From assembly GCA_964019135.1 (NCBI GenBank), contig OZ025256.1, forward strand, positions 34,072,035-34,136,034: 64,000 bases of DNA, written 5' to 3'. Position numbers and translations under genes: made by a program. The notes below the pieces were generated by a model, which did no database searches, was not told the origin of the DNA, and saw only the letters and a list, made by a program, of their open reading frames with translations. This document shows, piece by piece, positions 10,746-23,098 of this stretch. Numbering within the stretch: position 1 is the stretch's first letter; the number at the start of each line of letters is the position of its first letter. The stretch comes from Arenicola marina (Eukaryota > Annelida > Polychaeta > Arenicolidae).

Positions 10746-11220
10746 CGTAAAGCGGGGTCTCAGGCCTCAGACCTCAGGCCGTAAAGCGGGGTCTCACGGC
10801 ATCCGCGGTGACCTCAGGCCGTAAAGCGGGGTCTCACGGCGTCCGTGGTGGCCTCAGGCCGTAAAGCGGGGTCTCACGGCGTCCGTGGTGGCCTCAAGCC
10901 GTAAAGCGGGGTCTCACGGCGTCCGTGGTGGCCTCAGGCCGTAAAGCGGGGTCTCACGGCGTCCGTGGTGGCCTCAGGCCGTAAAGCAGGGTCTCACGGC
11001 GTCCGCGGTGGCCTCAGGCCGTAAAGCGGGGTCTCACGGCGTCCGCGGTGGCCTCAGGCCGTAAAGCGGGGTCTCACGGCGTCCGTGGTGGCCTCAGGCC
11101 GTAAAGCGGGGTCTCACGGCGTCCGCGGTGGCCTCAGGCCGTAAAGCGGGGTCTCACGGCGTCCGTGGTGGCCTCAGGCCGTAAAGCGGGGTCTCACGGC
11201 GTCCGTGGTGGCCTCAGGCT
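10746..11220. repeat. Second 40-bp minisatellite, about 12 copies
   Basis: The unit is 40 bp, GC-rich, and unrelated in sequence to the array at 9091-9927. It contains GTAAAGCGGGGTCTCACGGC. The first copy is shorter and rearranged (CTCAGGCCTCAGACCTCAGG). The remaining copies differ mainly as GTCCGTGG or GTCCGCGG, with single changes. No indels were noticed after the first copy. Confidence 0.96.
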
Positions 11221-12280
11221 CGAAGGTGGACGGCCACACTCAACATCTCCAATAAAGGCTGACTGTATTACTCGCCAAGCTGCCCATGGAGGGCGCTAAC
11301 AGCACCAGCAATGACGAGTGTTCTCCGCCCGCCCGTGATGTAGCGGCAGTTTTCTTACCCAGTTTCCATAGCGACAGGACCGTAAGCCCCATCTGATCGC
11401 ATTGCTGTCGGTTTTACGCAGTCACCACGCATTGCTAACGTTCGCGGCGATCACCTATCGCCAACTTGATCAGGTGGACCGCCTGCCGAGAAATCTCGAG
11501 AGTCACAGGGTAAGCGCGAATACGGCTGAAGGCGAAAAAAAGACTATCATAAACTCGGCTACGAGATGTGATGCTGCGCCATGGTGAGACCATGGGAATC
11601 GACAAGCCTATTCCTGGGCCAATATCTAACGTAGTCGGCTGGTTTCCTGGTCACCTGATTTCAATATCCTGTCTTCCTGTGGTTCCATGCTTCATCAAGC
11701 GTATGTGTTGCTGGTTCTCTTGGCTGCGCTATTCAGCTGCAATTACAGTCGACAATCTTACTCCTGTTTTCTCCGAATGAATTCATCATGTTCACACGAA
11801 CAAAAGTAACGAGCTATCACGAGATTCTCGCGAGCCAGGGCGGGACGACATTCCGGTCCAAGGATGAAAGACACAAAAACTGCCCCTTAATGATCGCCGG
11901 CGGAGCTTCCTGGGCCGCGTCCGGAAGTCATCAGAAGGCTACTCTTTAGCAAAGAGACGGCACGGCGGGACCAAAGCCCCCCCCCCCACCCCGCCCCACA
12001 CTCGTGGTCGCTGGCCTGTGGCACGTCTTCCTGCAATTGGCGCAGACCTCACAAGGGTGGTTTCCTGCCGGCAGTCCTCTAATACAGCCGCCTTCTATCA
12101 ATTAGCCGGAGCTCTTCACAGGGGGAAATGCACGGGGAAAAAGTCCTGCCTCTGGCCCCTCCCAGCGCGCCCATCGCCCGGGAGACACCGGCAGTGATTG
12201 AGGAGCGATGTGTGCAAGGCGGCAAGGGTCAGGTCTGGGACTTCAGGAACACGCACCGCGAAATGAACTTACCATATTGT
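11221..12280. other. Unique sequence, no gene recognised
   Basis: Mixed composition with a C-rich run near 11978-11996. Short ORFs show no domains. No RNA gene or transposon is identified. Confidence 0.45.
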
Positions 12281-13985
12281 CGGGGTGGGTGCGACCGTGC
12301 TGGGGTGGGTGAGACCGTGTCGGGGTGGGTGTGACCGTGTTGGGGTGGGTGTGACCGTGTCGGGGTGGGTGTGACCGTGTTGGGGTGGGTGAGACCGTGT
12401 CGGGGTGGGTGTGACCGTGTTGGGGTGGGTGTAACCTTGTTGGGGTGGATGTATCCGTGTCGGGGTGGGTGTAGCCGTGTCGGGGTGGGTGTAACCGTGT
12501 TGGGGTGGGTGTGACCGTGTTGGGGTGGGTGTAACCTTGTTGGGGTGGATGTATCCGTGTCGGGGTGGGTGTAGCCGTGTCGGGGTGGGTGTGACCGTGT
12601 TGGGGTGGGTGTAACCTTGTTGGGGTGGATGTATCCGTGTCGGGGTGGGTGTAGCCGTGTCGGGGTGGGTGTAACCGTGTTGGGGTGGGTGTAACCGTGT
12701 TGTGGTTGGTGTGACCGTGTTGGGGTGGGTGTAACCGTGTCGGGGTGGGTGTAACCGTGTTGTGGTTGGTGTGACCGTGTCGGGGTGGGTGTAACCGTGT
12801 CGGGGTGGGTGTAACCGTGTTGTGGTTGATGTGACCGTGTTGGGGTGGGTGTGACCGTGTTGGGGTGGATGTATCCGTGTCGGGGTGGGTGTAGCCGTGT
12901 CGGGGTGGGTGAGACCGTGTCGGGGTGGGTGTGACCGTGCTGGGGTGGGTGAGACCGTGTCGGGGTGGGTGTGACCGTGTTGGGGTGGGTGAGACCGTGT
13001 CGGGGTGGGTGTGACCGTGTTGGGGTGGGTGTGACCGTGTTGGGGTGGGTGTGACCGTGTTGGGGTGGGTGTAACCTTGTTGGGGTGGATGTATCCGTGT
13101 CGGGGTGGGTGTAGCCGTGTCGGGGTGGGTGTAACCGTGTTGGGGTGGGTGTAACCGTGTTGTGGTTGGTGTGACCGTGTCGGGGTGGGTGAGACCGTGT
13201 TGGGGTGGGTGCGACCGTGCTGGGGTGGGTGAGACCGTGTCGGGGTGGGTGTGACCGTGTTGGGGTGGGTGTGACCGTGTTGGGGTGGGTGTGACCGTGT
13301 TGGGGTGGGTGTAACCTTGTTGGGGTGGATGTATCTGTGTCGGGGTGGGTGTAGCCGTGTCGGGGTGGGTGTAACCGTGTTGGGGTGGGTGTAACCGTGT
13401 TGTGGTTGGTGTGACCGTGTCGGGGTGGGTGTAACCGTGTCGGGGTGGGTGTAACCGTGTTGTGGTTGATGTGACCGTGTTGGGGTGGGTGTGACCGTGG
13501 TATGGTTGGTGTGACTGTGTTGGGGTGGGTGTAACCGTGTTGTGGTTGGTGTGACCGTGTCGGGGTGGGTGTAACCGTGTTGGGGTGGGTGTAACCGTGT
13601 TGTGGTTGGTGTGACCGTGTTGGGGTGGGTGTGACCGTGGTATGGTTGGTGTGACTGTGTTGGGGTGGGTGTAACCGTGTTGTGGTTGGTGTGACCGTGT
13701 TGGGGTGGGTGTAACCGTGTTGGGGTGGGTGTAACCGTGGTATGGTTGTTGTGACTGTGTTGTGGTTGGTGTGACCGTGTTGTGGTTGGTGTGACCGTGT
13801 TGTGGTTGGTGTGACCGTGTTGTGGTTGGTGTGACTGTGTTGGGGTGGGTGTGACCGTGTTGGGGTGGGTGTGACCGTGGTATGGTTGGTGTGACTGTGT
13901 TGGGGTGGGTGTGACCGTGTTGGGGTAGGTGTGACCGTGTTGGGGTGGGTGTGACCGTGTTGGGGGGGTGGGTGTGACCGTGGTA
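12281..13985. repeat. 20-bp G-rich minisatellite, about 85 copies
   Basis: The unit is 20 bp, with the common form TGGGGTGGGTGTGACCGTGT. From 12281 to about 13960, 84 consecutive units keep an exact 20-bp register. Only the last copy carries extra G residues. Variant types include TGTGGTTGGT, TGGGGTGGAT with GTATCC, GTAGCC and GTAACC. A three-unit block (GTAACCTTGT, then the GGAT/GTATCC unit, then GTAGCC) recurs near 12431, 12531, 12611, 13071 and 13311. No unit has a stop on the minus strand in any frame, so a 582-codon minus-strand ORF (12269-14017) results. It is Pro/Thr/His-rich, reads the repeat in all three phases, and is taken as an artefact. The G tracts on the plus strand could form G-quadruplexes. 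Confidence 0.97.
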
Positions 13986-15323
13986 TTAATGTCTGAGGAA
14001 TTATGCGAGCCTCTCATTGTTTCAAAATGAGCTCCAAGGCATGTCTAGAAAGTTACGGTGAGAAAAAGACATGGGCTGGCCTAAAAGTATGGCTGTGCCA
14101 TAATGCCATGATGAATGTGAAATCAATATACTACGTGCCCAAGTACCGAGTGGTGTCAGGCGTGGGCGTCCTTCACTGTGGGACGCCAGTACCATCTTAA
14201 CGTACAATATAGTACAACACACCACCACAGTAATAAACTAAGTAATTGGTTACGCAATACAGCTGTCACAGAAATATTGTTGTTATAGATTTATAGATCT
14301 CCCCTCTCTCGCGCTCTGTTTCGATGTGAGTATAGAAACGACTACGGTATGCACACTTTACATTTCGCGCTCCCTAGAGAGATTCATAGTGAGATTGACA
14401 GCTAAAACAGGAGGATGCGAGGCAGACTGGGGTGGGGCGGGGGGGTGCATGTCTTGGCATGACAACATATACGGAAGAGGGTCCAACAACACGTCATATA
14501 AAAGAAGTTGATAGCCAAGTGTAAGGACTATATGAAACTTACCTACAGACGCCACATTTGTCATGTCAACACAGTTTAACAACTCGTGGTAAATTTAGAG
14601 AAATCTCCTGGGACGCTATAATATTAAAGCCTTTAGCAGACACCCATTCTTCTCTCAGATGTTGCCCAGAATCATTGGACAGCTTTGACATATTTGTTTG
14701 CGACGGCTGGAGGGAATTTGCACACAGATTTCCGTGAACTGAATCAAAACTGACGGGTAGTGTCCAAGTAGGATAAATCTGACGTAATCTGTGTCACTGC
14801 TTGTTTCTGTGGATGAGCTGGTAGCGCCTATGCACGGATGGGATGGTCTCAGATGACCGTGGGGTCAGTGACTTCCCCGAGAGGACCCGTCTCCATGGAT
14901 ACATTCATCAGGCCGGGTTAGGGACCGACATGTTGGCTCAAACGGCGACATTTACATGATGTTATCGGTCACCATTATTGCGATACGTCTCGCGAGATTA
15001 CCGCGAGCTGCGATGAAGCAACGAGACCCAAGCAACCCCAGGGTGCAACAAGAGTGTCTTTTATGTCCTTGTGAGGGGAGACCTCACGGTTTGGCAAGAA
15101 TGGAACGAGTGGGGATGTGAGAACAAGGAGGGCGTCGTTAATGCGGGCTTGTCAGGTGTCTTATCACCCCCCACCCCCCCTGCCCTTCACAGCGAGAGAC
15201 GCCTGGGATGGCCGGGGGATTGCCATAGCAAAAACGCGATTAGGACGATATTGCGGACTGGGGAGCAACAACAATATTCCAAAGATGTATGTCTTCACAG
15301 CGTTATCGAAAGAAAACATCAAA
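13986..15323. other. Unique sequence between the 20-bp and GT-rich arrays
   Basis: No convincing exon, RNA gene or mobile element. Short ORFs of 60-75 codons have no recognisable domains. There is a G run near 14440 and a C-rich stretch near 15166-15181. Confidence 0.45.
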
Positions 15324-16357
15324 GTGTGGGTGTGTTTGGTGTGGGTGTTTGGTGTGGGTGTTTGGTGTGGGTGGGTTTGGTGTGGGTGTGTTTGGTGTGG
15401 GTGTGCTTGGTGTGGGTGTTTGGTGTGGGTGTTTGGTGTGGGTGTGTTTGGTGTGGGTGTGTTTGGTGTGGGTGTTTGGTGTGGGTGTGTTTGGTATGGG
15501 TGTTTGGTGTGTTTGTGTGTTTGGTGTGGGTGTGTTTGGTGAGGGGACGTTTGGTGTGGGTGTGTGTTTGGTGTGGGTGTGTTTGGGGTGGGTGTGTTTG
15601 GTGTGGGTGTGTTTGGTGTGGGTGTGTGTTTGGTTTGGTTGTGTTTGGTGTGGGTGTGTTTGGTGTGGGTGTTTGGTGTGGGTGTGTTTGGTGTGGGGAT
15701 GTTTGGTGTGGGTGTGTTTGGTGTGGGTGTGTTTGGTGTGGGGATGTTTAGTGTGGGTGCGTTTGGTGTGGGGTGTTTGGTGTGGGTGTGTTTAGCTTGA
15801 GTGTATTTGGCTTGGGTGTGTTAAGTGTGGGTGTGTTTGGTGTGGGTGTGTTTAGCTTGAGTGTGTTTAGCTTGAGTGTGTTTGGCTTGGGTGTTTGGTG
15901 CGGGTGTATTTGGTGTTAGTGTGTTTAGCTGGAGTGTGTTTGGCTTGGATGTGTTTGGCTTGTGTGTGTTTGGTGTGGGTGTGTTTGGTGTGAGTGCGTT
16001 TGGTGTGGGTGTGAGTGTGTTAGCTTTGAGTGTGTTTGGCTTGGCTTTGTTTGGCTTGGGAGGGTTTGGTGTAAGTGTGTTTGGTGTGGGTGAGTTTAGC
16101 TTGGGGGTGCTTGGTTTGGGGGTGTTTGATGTTGGTGTGCTTGGTATGGGTGTGTTTGCTGTGAGTGTGTTTGGTGTGGGCGTGTTTGGCTTGGGTGTGT
16201 TTGGTGTAGGTATGTTTTGTGTGGGAGTGTTTGGTGTGGGTGTGTTTGGTGTGAGTGTGATTGGCGTGAGTATGTTTGTGTGAGTGTGTTTGGTGTGGGG
16301 GTGTTTGGTGTGGGAGTGTTGGTGTTTGGTTTGGGGGTGTTTGGTGTGAGTGTTTTT
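15324..16357. repeat. GT-rich degenerate minisatellite, 12-18-bp units
   Basis: Units are built on GTTTGGTGTGGGTGT, with lengths varying between about 12 and 18 bp. The left half is fairly uniform. From about 15790 it becomes mixed, with AGCTTGAGTGTG and GGCTTGGGTGTG variants. Strand asymmetry is extreme: the plus strand is almost only G and T. Stop codons are rare, so overlapping ORFs appear on both strands (Val/Gly/Phe/Cys-rich or Asn/Thr/Pro-rich). None is considered a gene. Confidence 0.95.
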
Positions 16358-16480
16358 CATCATAAAACAAAAACACGAGACGGTCAAACCTTTTTGCGCA
16401 AGCAGTACTTTGTTATATGCTTACAAGGATAATACAATAATATTGATTCGTTCATTAACAGACGCATTAATAGGTAGCAG
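16358..16480. other. Short unique spacer before the 47-bp satellite
   Basis: This is about 120 bp of unique sequence between two arrays. No feature is seen in it. Confidence 0.5.
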
Positions 16481-19400
16481 GTATCATCGCTTACTCCCCA
16501 GCTCGCCATTATAATATGTAGTGGTGTAATTAATAACTTACTCCCCAGCTGGCCATTATATTATGCAGTGGTGTAATTAATCACTTACTCCCCAGCTCGC
16601 CATTATAATATGCAGTGGTGTAATTAATAACTTACTCCCCAGCTCGACATTATATTATGCAGTGGTGTAATTAATCACTTATTCCCCAGCTCGCCATTAT
16701 ATTATGCCGTGGTGTAAGTAATCTCTTACTCCCCAGCTCGCCATTAAATTATGCAGTGGTGTAATTAATCACTTACTCCCCAGCTCGCCATTATATTATG
16801 TAGTGATGTAATTAATCACTTACTCCCCAGCTCGCCATTATATTATGCACTGATGTAATTAATCTCTTACTCCCCAGCTGGCCATTATATTATGCAGTGG
16901 TGTAATTAATCACTTACTCCCCAGCTCGCCATTATATTATGCAGTGGTGTAATTAATCACTTACTCCCCAGCTCGCCATTATATTATGCAGTGATGTAAT
17001 TAATCTCTTACTCCCCAGCTGGCCATTATATTATGCAGTGGTGTAATTATCACTTACTCCCCAGCTCGCCATTATATTATGCAGTGGTGTAATTAATCAC
17101 TTACTCCCCAGCTCGTGATTATATTATGCAGTGGTGTAATTAATCACTTATTCCCCAGCTGGCCATTATATTATGTAGTGGTGTAATTAATCACTTACTC
17201 CCCAGCTCGCCATTATATTATGCAGTGGTGTAACTAATCGCTTACTCCCCAGCTGGCCATTATATTATGCAGTGGTGTAATTAATCACTTACTCCACAGC
17301 TGGCCATTATATTATGCAGTGGTGTAATTAATCACTTACTCCCCAGCTCGCCATTATATTATGCAGTGGTGTAATTAATCGCTTACTCCCCAGCTGGCCA
17401 TTATATTATGCAGTGGTGTAATTAATCACTTACTCCCCAGCTCGCCATTATATTATGCAGTGGTGTAATTAATCACTTACTCCCCAGCTCGCCATTATAT
17501 TATGCAGTGCTGTAATTAATCACTTACTCCCCAGCTCGCCATTATATTATGCAGTGGCGTAATTAATCGCTTACTCCCCAGCTGGCCATTATATTATGCA
17601 GTGGCGTAATTAATCACTTACTCCCCAGCTCGCCATTATATTATGCAGTGGTGTAATTAATCACTTACTCCCCAGCTCGCCATTATATTATGTAATGGTG
17701 TAATTAATCACTTACTCCACAGCTGGCCATTATATTATGCAGTGGTGTAATTAATCACTTACTCCCCAGCTCGCCATTATATTATGCAGTGGTGTAATTA
17801 ATCGCTTACTCCCCAGATGGCCATTATATTATGCAGTGGTGTAATTAATCACTTACTCCCCAGCTCGCCATTATATTATGCAGTGGTGTAATTAATCACT
17901 TACTCCCCAGCTCGCCATTATATTATGCAGTGGTGTAATTAATCACTTACTCCCCAGCTCGCCATTATATTATGCAGTGGTGTAATTAATCACTTATTCC
18001 CCAGCTCGCCATTATATTATGCAGTGGTGTAATTAATCACTTACTCCCCAGCTCGCCATTATATTATGCAGTGGTGTAATTAATAACTTACTCCCCAGCT
18101 CGCCATTATATTTTGCAGTGGTGTAATTAATCACTTACTCCCCAGCTCGCCATTATATTATGCAGTGGTGTAATTAATCACTTACTCCCCAGCTCGCCAT
18201 TATATTATGTAGTGGTGTAATTAATCACTTACTCCCTAGCTCGCCATTATATTATGTAGTGGTGTAATTAATCACTTACTCCCCAGCTTGCCATTATATT
18301 ATGTAGTGGTGTAATTAATCACATACTCCCCAGCTCGGCATTATATTATGTAGTGGTGTAATTAATCACTTACTCCCCAGCTCGCCATTATATTATGCAG
18401 TGGTGTAATTAATCACTTACTCCATAGCTCGCCATTATATTATGCAGTGGTCTAATTAATCACTTACTCCCCAGCTCGCCATTATATTATGCAGTGGTGT
18501 AATTAATCGCTTACTCCCCAGCTCGCCATTATATTATGTAGTGGTGTAATTAATCACTTACTCCCCAGCTCGCCATTATATTATGCAGTGGTGTAATTAT
18601 TCACTTACTCTGTAGCTCGCCATTATATTATGCAGTGATGTAATTAATCACTTACTCCCCAGCTCGCCATTATAATATGTAGTGGTGTAATTAATCACTT
18701 ACTCCCCAGCTCGCCATTATATTATGCAGTGGTGTAATTAATAACTTACTCCCCAGCTCGCCATTATATTATGCAGTGGTGTAATTAATAACGTACTCCC
18801 CAGCTCGCCATTATATTATGCAGTGGTGTAATTAATCACTTACTCCTCAGCTCGCTATTATATTATGTAGTGGTGTAATTAATAACTTACTCCCCAGCTC
18901 GCCATTATATTATGCAGTGGTGTAATTAATCACTTACTCCCCAGCTCGCCATTATATTATGCAGTGGTGTAATTAATCACTTACTCCCCAGCTCGCCATT
19001 ATATTATGTAATGGTGTAATTAATCACTTACTCCACAGCTTGCCATTATATTATGCAGTGATGTAATTAATCCCTTACTCCCCAGCTGGCCATTATATTA
19101 TGCAGTGGTGTAATTAATCACTTACTCCCCGGCTCGCCATTATATTATGCAGTGGTGTAATTAATAACTTACTCCCCAGCTCGCCATTATATTATGCAGT
19201 GGTGTAATTAATAACTTACTCCCCAGCTCGCCATTATATTATGTAGTGATGTAATTAATCACTTACTCCCCAGCTCGCCATTATATTATGTTGTGATGTA
19301 ATTAATCACTTACTCCCCAGCTCGCCATTATATTATGTAGTGGTGTAATTAATCACTTACTCCCCAGCTCGCCATTATATTATGTAGTGATGTAATTAAT

Positions 19401-20277
19401 CACTTACTCCCCAGCTCGCCGTTATATTATGTAGTGATGTAATTAATCACTTACTCCCCAGCTGGCCATTATATTATGTAGTGATGTAATTAATCACTTA
19501 CTCCCCAGCTGACCATTATTTTATGCAGTGGTCTAATTAATCACTTACTCCCCAGCTCCCCATTATATTACGCAGTGGTGTAATCAATCACTTACACCCC
19601 AGCTCGCCATTATATTATGCAGTTATGTAATTAATCCCTTACTCCCCAGCTCGCCATTATATTATGTAGTGGTGTGATTAATAACTTACTCCCCAGCTCG
19701 CCACTATATTATGTAGTGATGTAACTAATCACTTATTCCGCAGCTCGCCATTATATTATGCAGTGGTGTAATTAATCACTTACTTCCCAGCTCGCCATTA
19801 TATTATGCAGTGATGTAATTATTTCCTTACTCTCCAGCTCGCCATTATATTATGTAGTGGTGTAATTAATAACTTACTCCCCAGCTCGCCATTATATTAT
19901 GTAGTGGTGTAATTAATAACTTACTCACCAGCTCGCCATTATATTATGCAGTGATGTAATTAATCACTTACTCCCCAGCTCGCCATTATATTATGCAGTG
20001 GTGTAATTAATAATTTACTCCTCAGCTCGCCATTATATTATGTAGTGATGTAATTAATCACTTACTCCCCAGCTCGCCATTATATTATGTAGTGGTGCAA
20101 TTAATCACTTACTCCCCAGCTCGCCATTATATAATGCAGTGGTGTAATTAATCACTTACTCCCCAGCTCGCCATTATATTCTGTAGTGATGTAATTAATC
20201 ACTTACTCCCCAGCTCGCCATTATATTATGCAGTGGTGTAATTAATCACTTACTCCCCAGCTCGCCATTATATTATG

Positions 20278-23098
20278 CAGTGATGTAATTAATCCCTTAC
20301 TCCCCAGCGCGCCATTATATTATGTAGTGGTGTAATGATTAACTTACTCACCAGCTCGCCATTATATTATGCAGTGATGTAATTAATCACTTACTCCCCA
20401 GCTCGCCGTTATATTATGTAGTGATGTAATTAATCACTTACTCCCCAGCTGGCCATCATATTATATAGTGATGTAATTAATCACTTACTCCCCAGCTGAC
20501 CATTATTTTATGCAGTGGTCTAATTAATCACTTACTCCCCAGCTCCCCATTATATTACGCAGTGGTGTAATCAATCACTTACACCCCAGCTCGCCATTAT
20601 ATTATGCAGTTATGTAATTAATCCCTTACTCCCCAGCTCGCCATTATATTATGTAGTGGTGTGATTAATAACTTACTCCCCAGCTCGCCATTATATTATG
20701 TAGTGATGTAATTAATCACTTATTCCCCAGCTCGCCATTATATTATGCAGTGGTGTAATTAATCACTTACTTCCCAGCTCGCCATTATATTATGCAGTGA
20801 TGTAATTATTTCCTTACTCTCCAGCTCGCCATTATATTATGTAGTGGTGTAATTAATAACTTACTCACCAGCTCGCCATTATATTATGCAGTGATGTAAT
20901 TAATCACTTACTCCCCAGCTCGACATTATATTATGTAGTGGTGTAATTATTAACTTACTCCCCAGTTCGCCATTATATTATGTAGTGGTGTAATTAATAA
21001 CTTACTCACCAGCTCGCCATTATATTATGTAGTGGCGTAATTAATAACTTACTCCCCAGCTCGCCATTATATTATGTAGTGGTGTAATTAATAACTTACT
21101 CACCAGCTCGCCATTATATTATGCAGTGATGTAATTAATCACTTACTCCCCAGCTCGCCATTATATTATGCAGTGGTGTAATTAATCACTTACTCCATAG
21201 CTCGCCATTATATTATGTAGTGATGTAATTAATCACTTACTCCCCAGCTCGCCATTATATTATGTAGTGGTGCAATTAATCACTTACTCCCCATCTCGCC
21301 ATTATATAATGCAGTGGTGTAATTAATCACTTACTCCCCAGCTCGCCATTATATTCTGTAGTGATGTAATTAATCACTTACTCCCCAGCTCGCCATTATC
21401 TTATGCAGTGGTGTAATTAATCACTTACTCCCAAGCTCGCCATTATATTATGCAGTGATGTAATTAATCCCTTACTCCCCAGCGCGCCATTATATTATGT
21501 AGTGGTGTAATTAATAACTTACTCACCAGCTCGCCATTATATTATGCAGTGATGTAATTAATCACTTACTCCCCAGCTCGCCATTATATTATGCAGTGAT
21601 GTAATTAATAACTTACCCCACAGCTCGCCATTATATTATGCCGTGATGTAATTAATAACTTACTCCCCAGCTCGCCATTATATTATGCAGTGATGTAATT
21701 AATCCCTTACTCCCCAGCGCGCCATTATATTATGTAGTGGTGTAATGATTAACTTACTCACCAGCTCGCCATTATATTATGCAGTGATGTAATTAATCAC
21801 TTACTCCCCAGCTCGCCGTTATATTATGTAGTGATGTAATTAATCACTTACTCCCCAGCTGGCCATCATATTATATAGTGATGTAATTAATCACTTACTC
21901 CCCAGCTGACCATTATTTTATGCAGTGGTCTAATTAATCACTTACTCCCCAGCTCCCCATTATATTACGCAGTGGTGTAATCAATCACTTACACCCCAGC
22001 TCGCCATTATATTATGCAGTTATGTAATTAATCCCTTACTCCCCAGCTCGCCATTATATTATGTAGTGGTGTGATTAATAACTTACTCCCCAGCTCGCCA
22101 TTATATTATGTAGTGATGTAATTAATCACTTATTCCCCAGCTCGCCATTATATTATGCAGTGGTGTAATTAATCACTTACTTCCCAGCTCGCCATTATAT
22201 TATGCAGTGATGTAATTATTTCCTTACTCTCCAGCTCGCCATTATATTATGTAGTGGTGTAATTAATAACTTACTCACCAGCTCGCCATTATATTATGCA
22301 GTGATGTAATTAATCACTTACTCCCCAGCTCGACATTATATTATGTAGTGGTGTAATTATTAACTTACTCCCCAGTTCGCCATTATATTATGTAGTGGTG
22401 TAATTAATAACTTACTCACCAGCTCGCCATTATATTATGTAGTGGCGTAATTAATAACTTACTCCCCAGCTCGCCATTATATTATGTAGTGGTGTAATTA
22501 ATAACTTACTCACCAGCTCGCCATTATATTATGCAGTGATGTAATTAATCACTTACTCCCCAGCTCGCCATTATATTATGCAGTGGTGTAATTAATCACT
22601 TACTCCATAGCTCGCCATTATATTATGTAATGATGTAATTAATCACTTACTCCCCAGCTCGCCATTATATTATGTAGTGGTGCAATTAATCACTTACTCC
22701 CCATCTCGCCATTATATAATGCAGTGGTGTAATTAATCACTTACTCCCCAGCTCGCCATTATATTCTGTAGTGATGTAATTAATCACTTACTCCCCAGCT
22801 CGCCATTATCTTATGCAGTGGTGTAATTAATCACTTACTCCCAAGCTCGCCATTATATTATGCAGTGATGTAATTAATCCCTTACTCCCCAGCGCGCCAT
22901 TATATTATGTAGTGGTGTAATTAATAACTTACTCACCAGCTCGCCATTATATTATGCAGTGATGTAATTAATCACTTACTCCCCAGCTCGCCATTATATT
23001 ATGCAGTGATGTAATTAATAACTTACCCCACAGCTCGCCATTATATTATGCCGTGATGTAATTAATAACTTACTCCCCAGCTCGCCATTATATTATGC
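20278..23098. repeat. Higher-order duplication of 1410 bp (30 monomers) in the satellite
   Basis: Rare variants recur at an offset of exactly 1410 bp. GACCATTATT is at 20498 and 21908, GTAATGATTAAC near 20333 and 21743, and ACTTACCCCACAG near 21611 and 23021. GACCATTATT also occurs at 19511, 987 bp (21 monomers) before 20498, so an earlier block of different length belongs to the same family. The edges are approximate. Confidence 0.88.

Noticed and set aside
12269..14017. 582-codon Pro/Thr/His-rich minus-strand ORF
   Set aside because: This is the 20-bp repeat read in all three phases. There is no signal peptide, domain or splice context.
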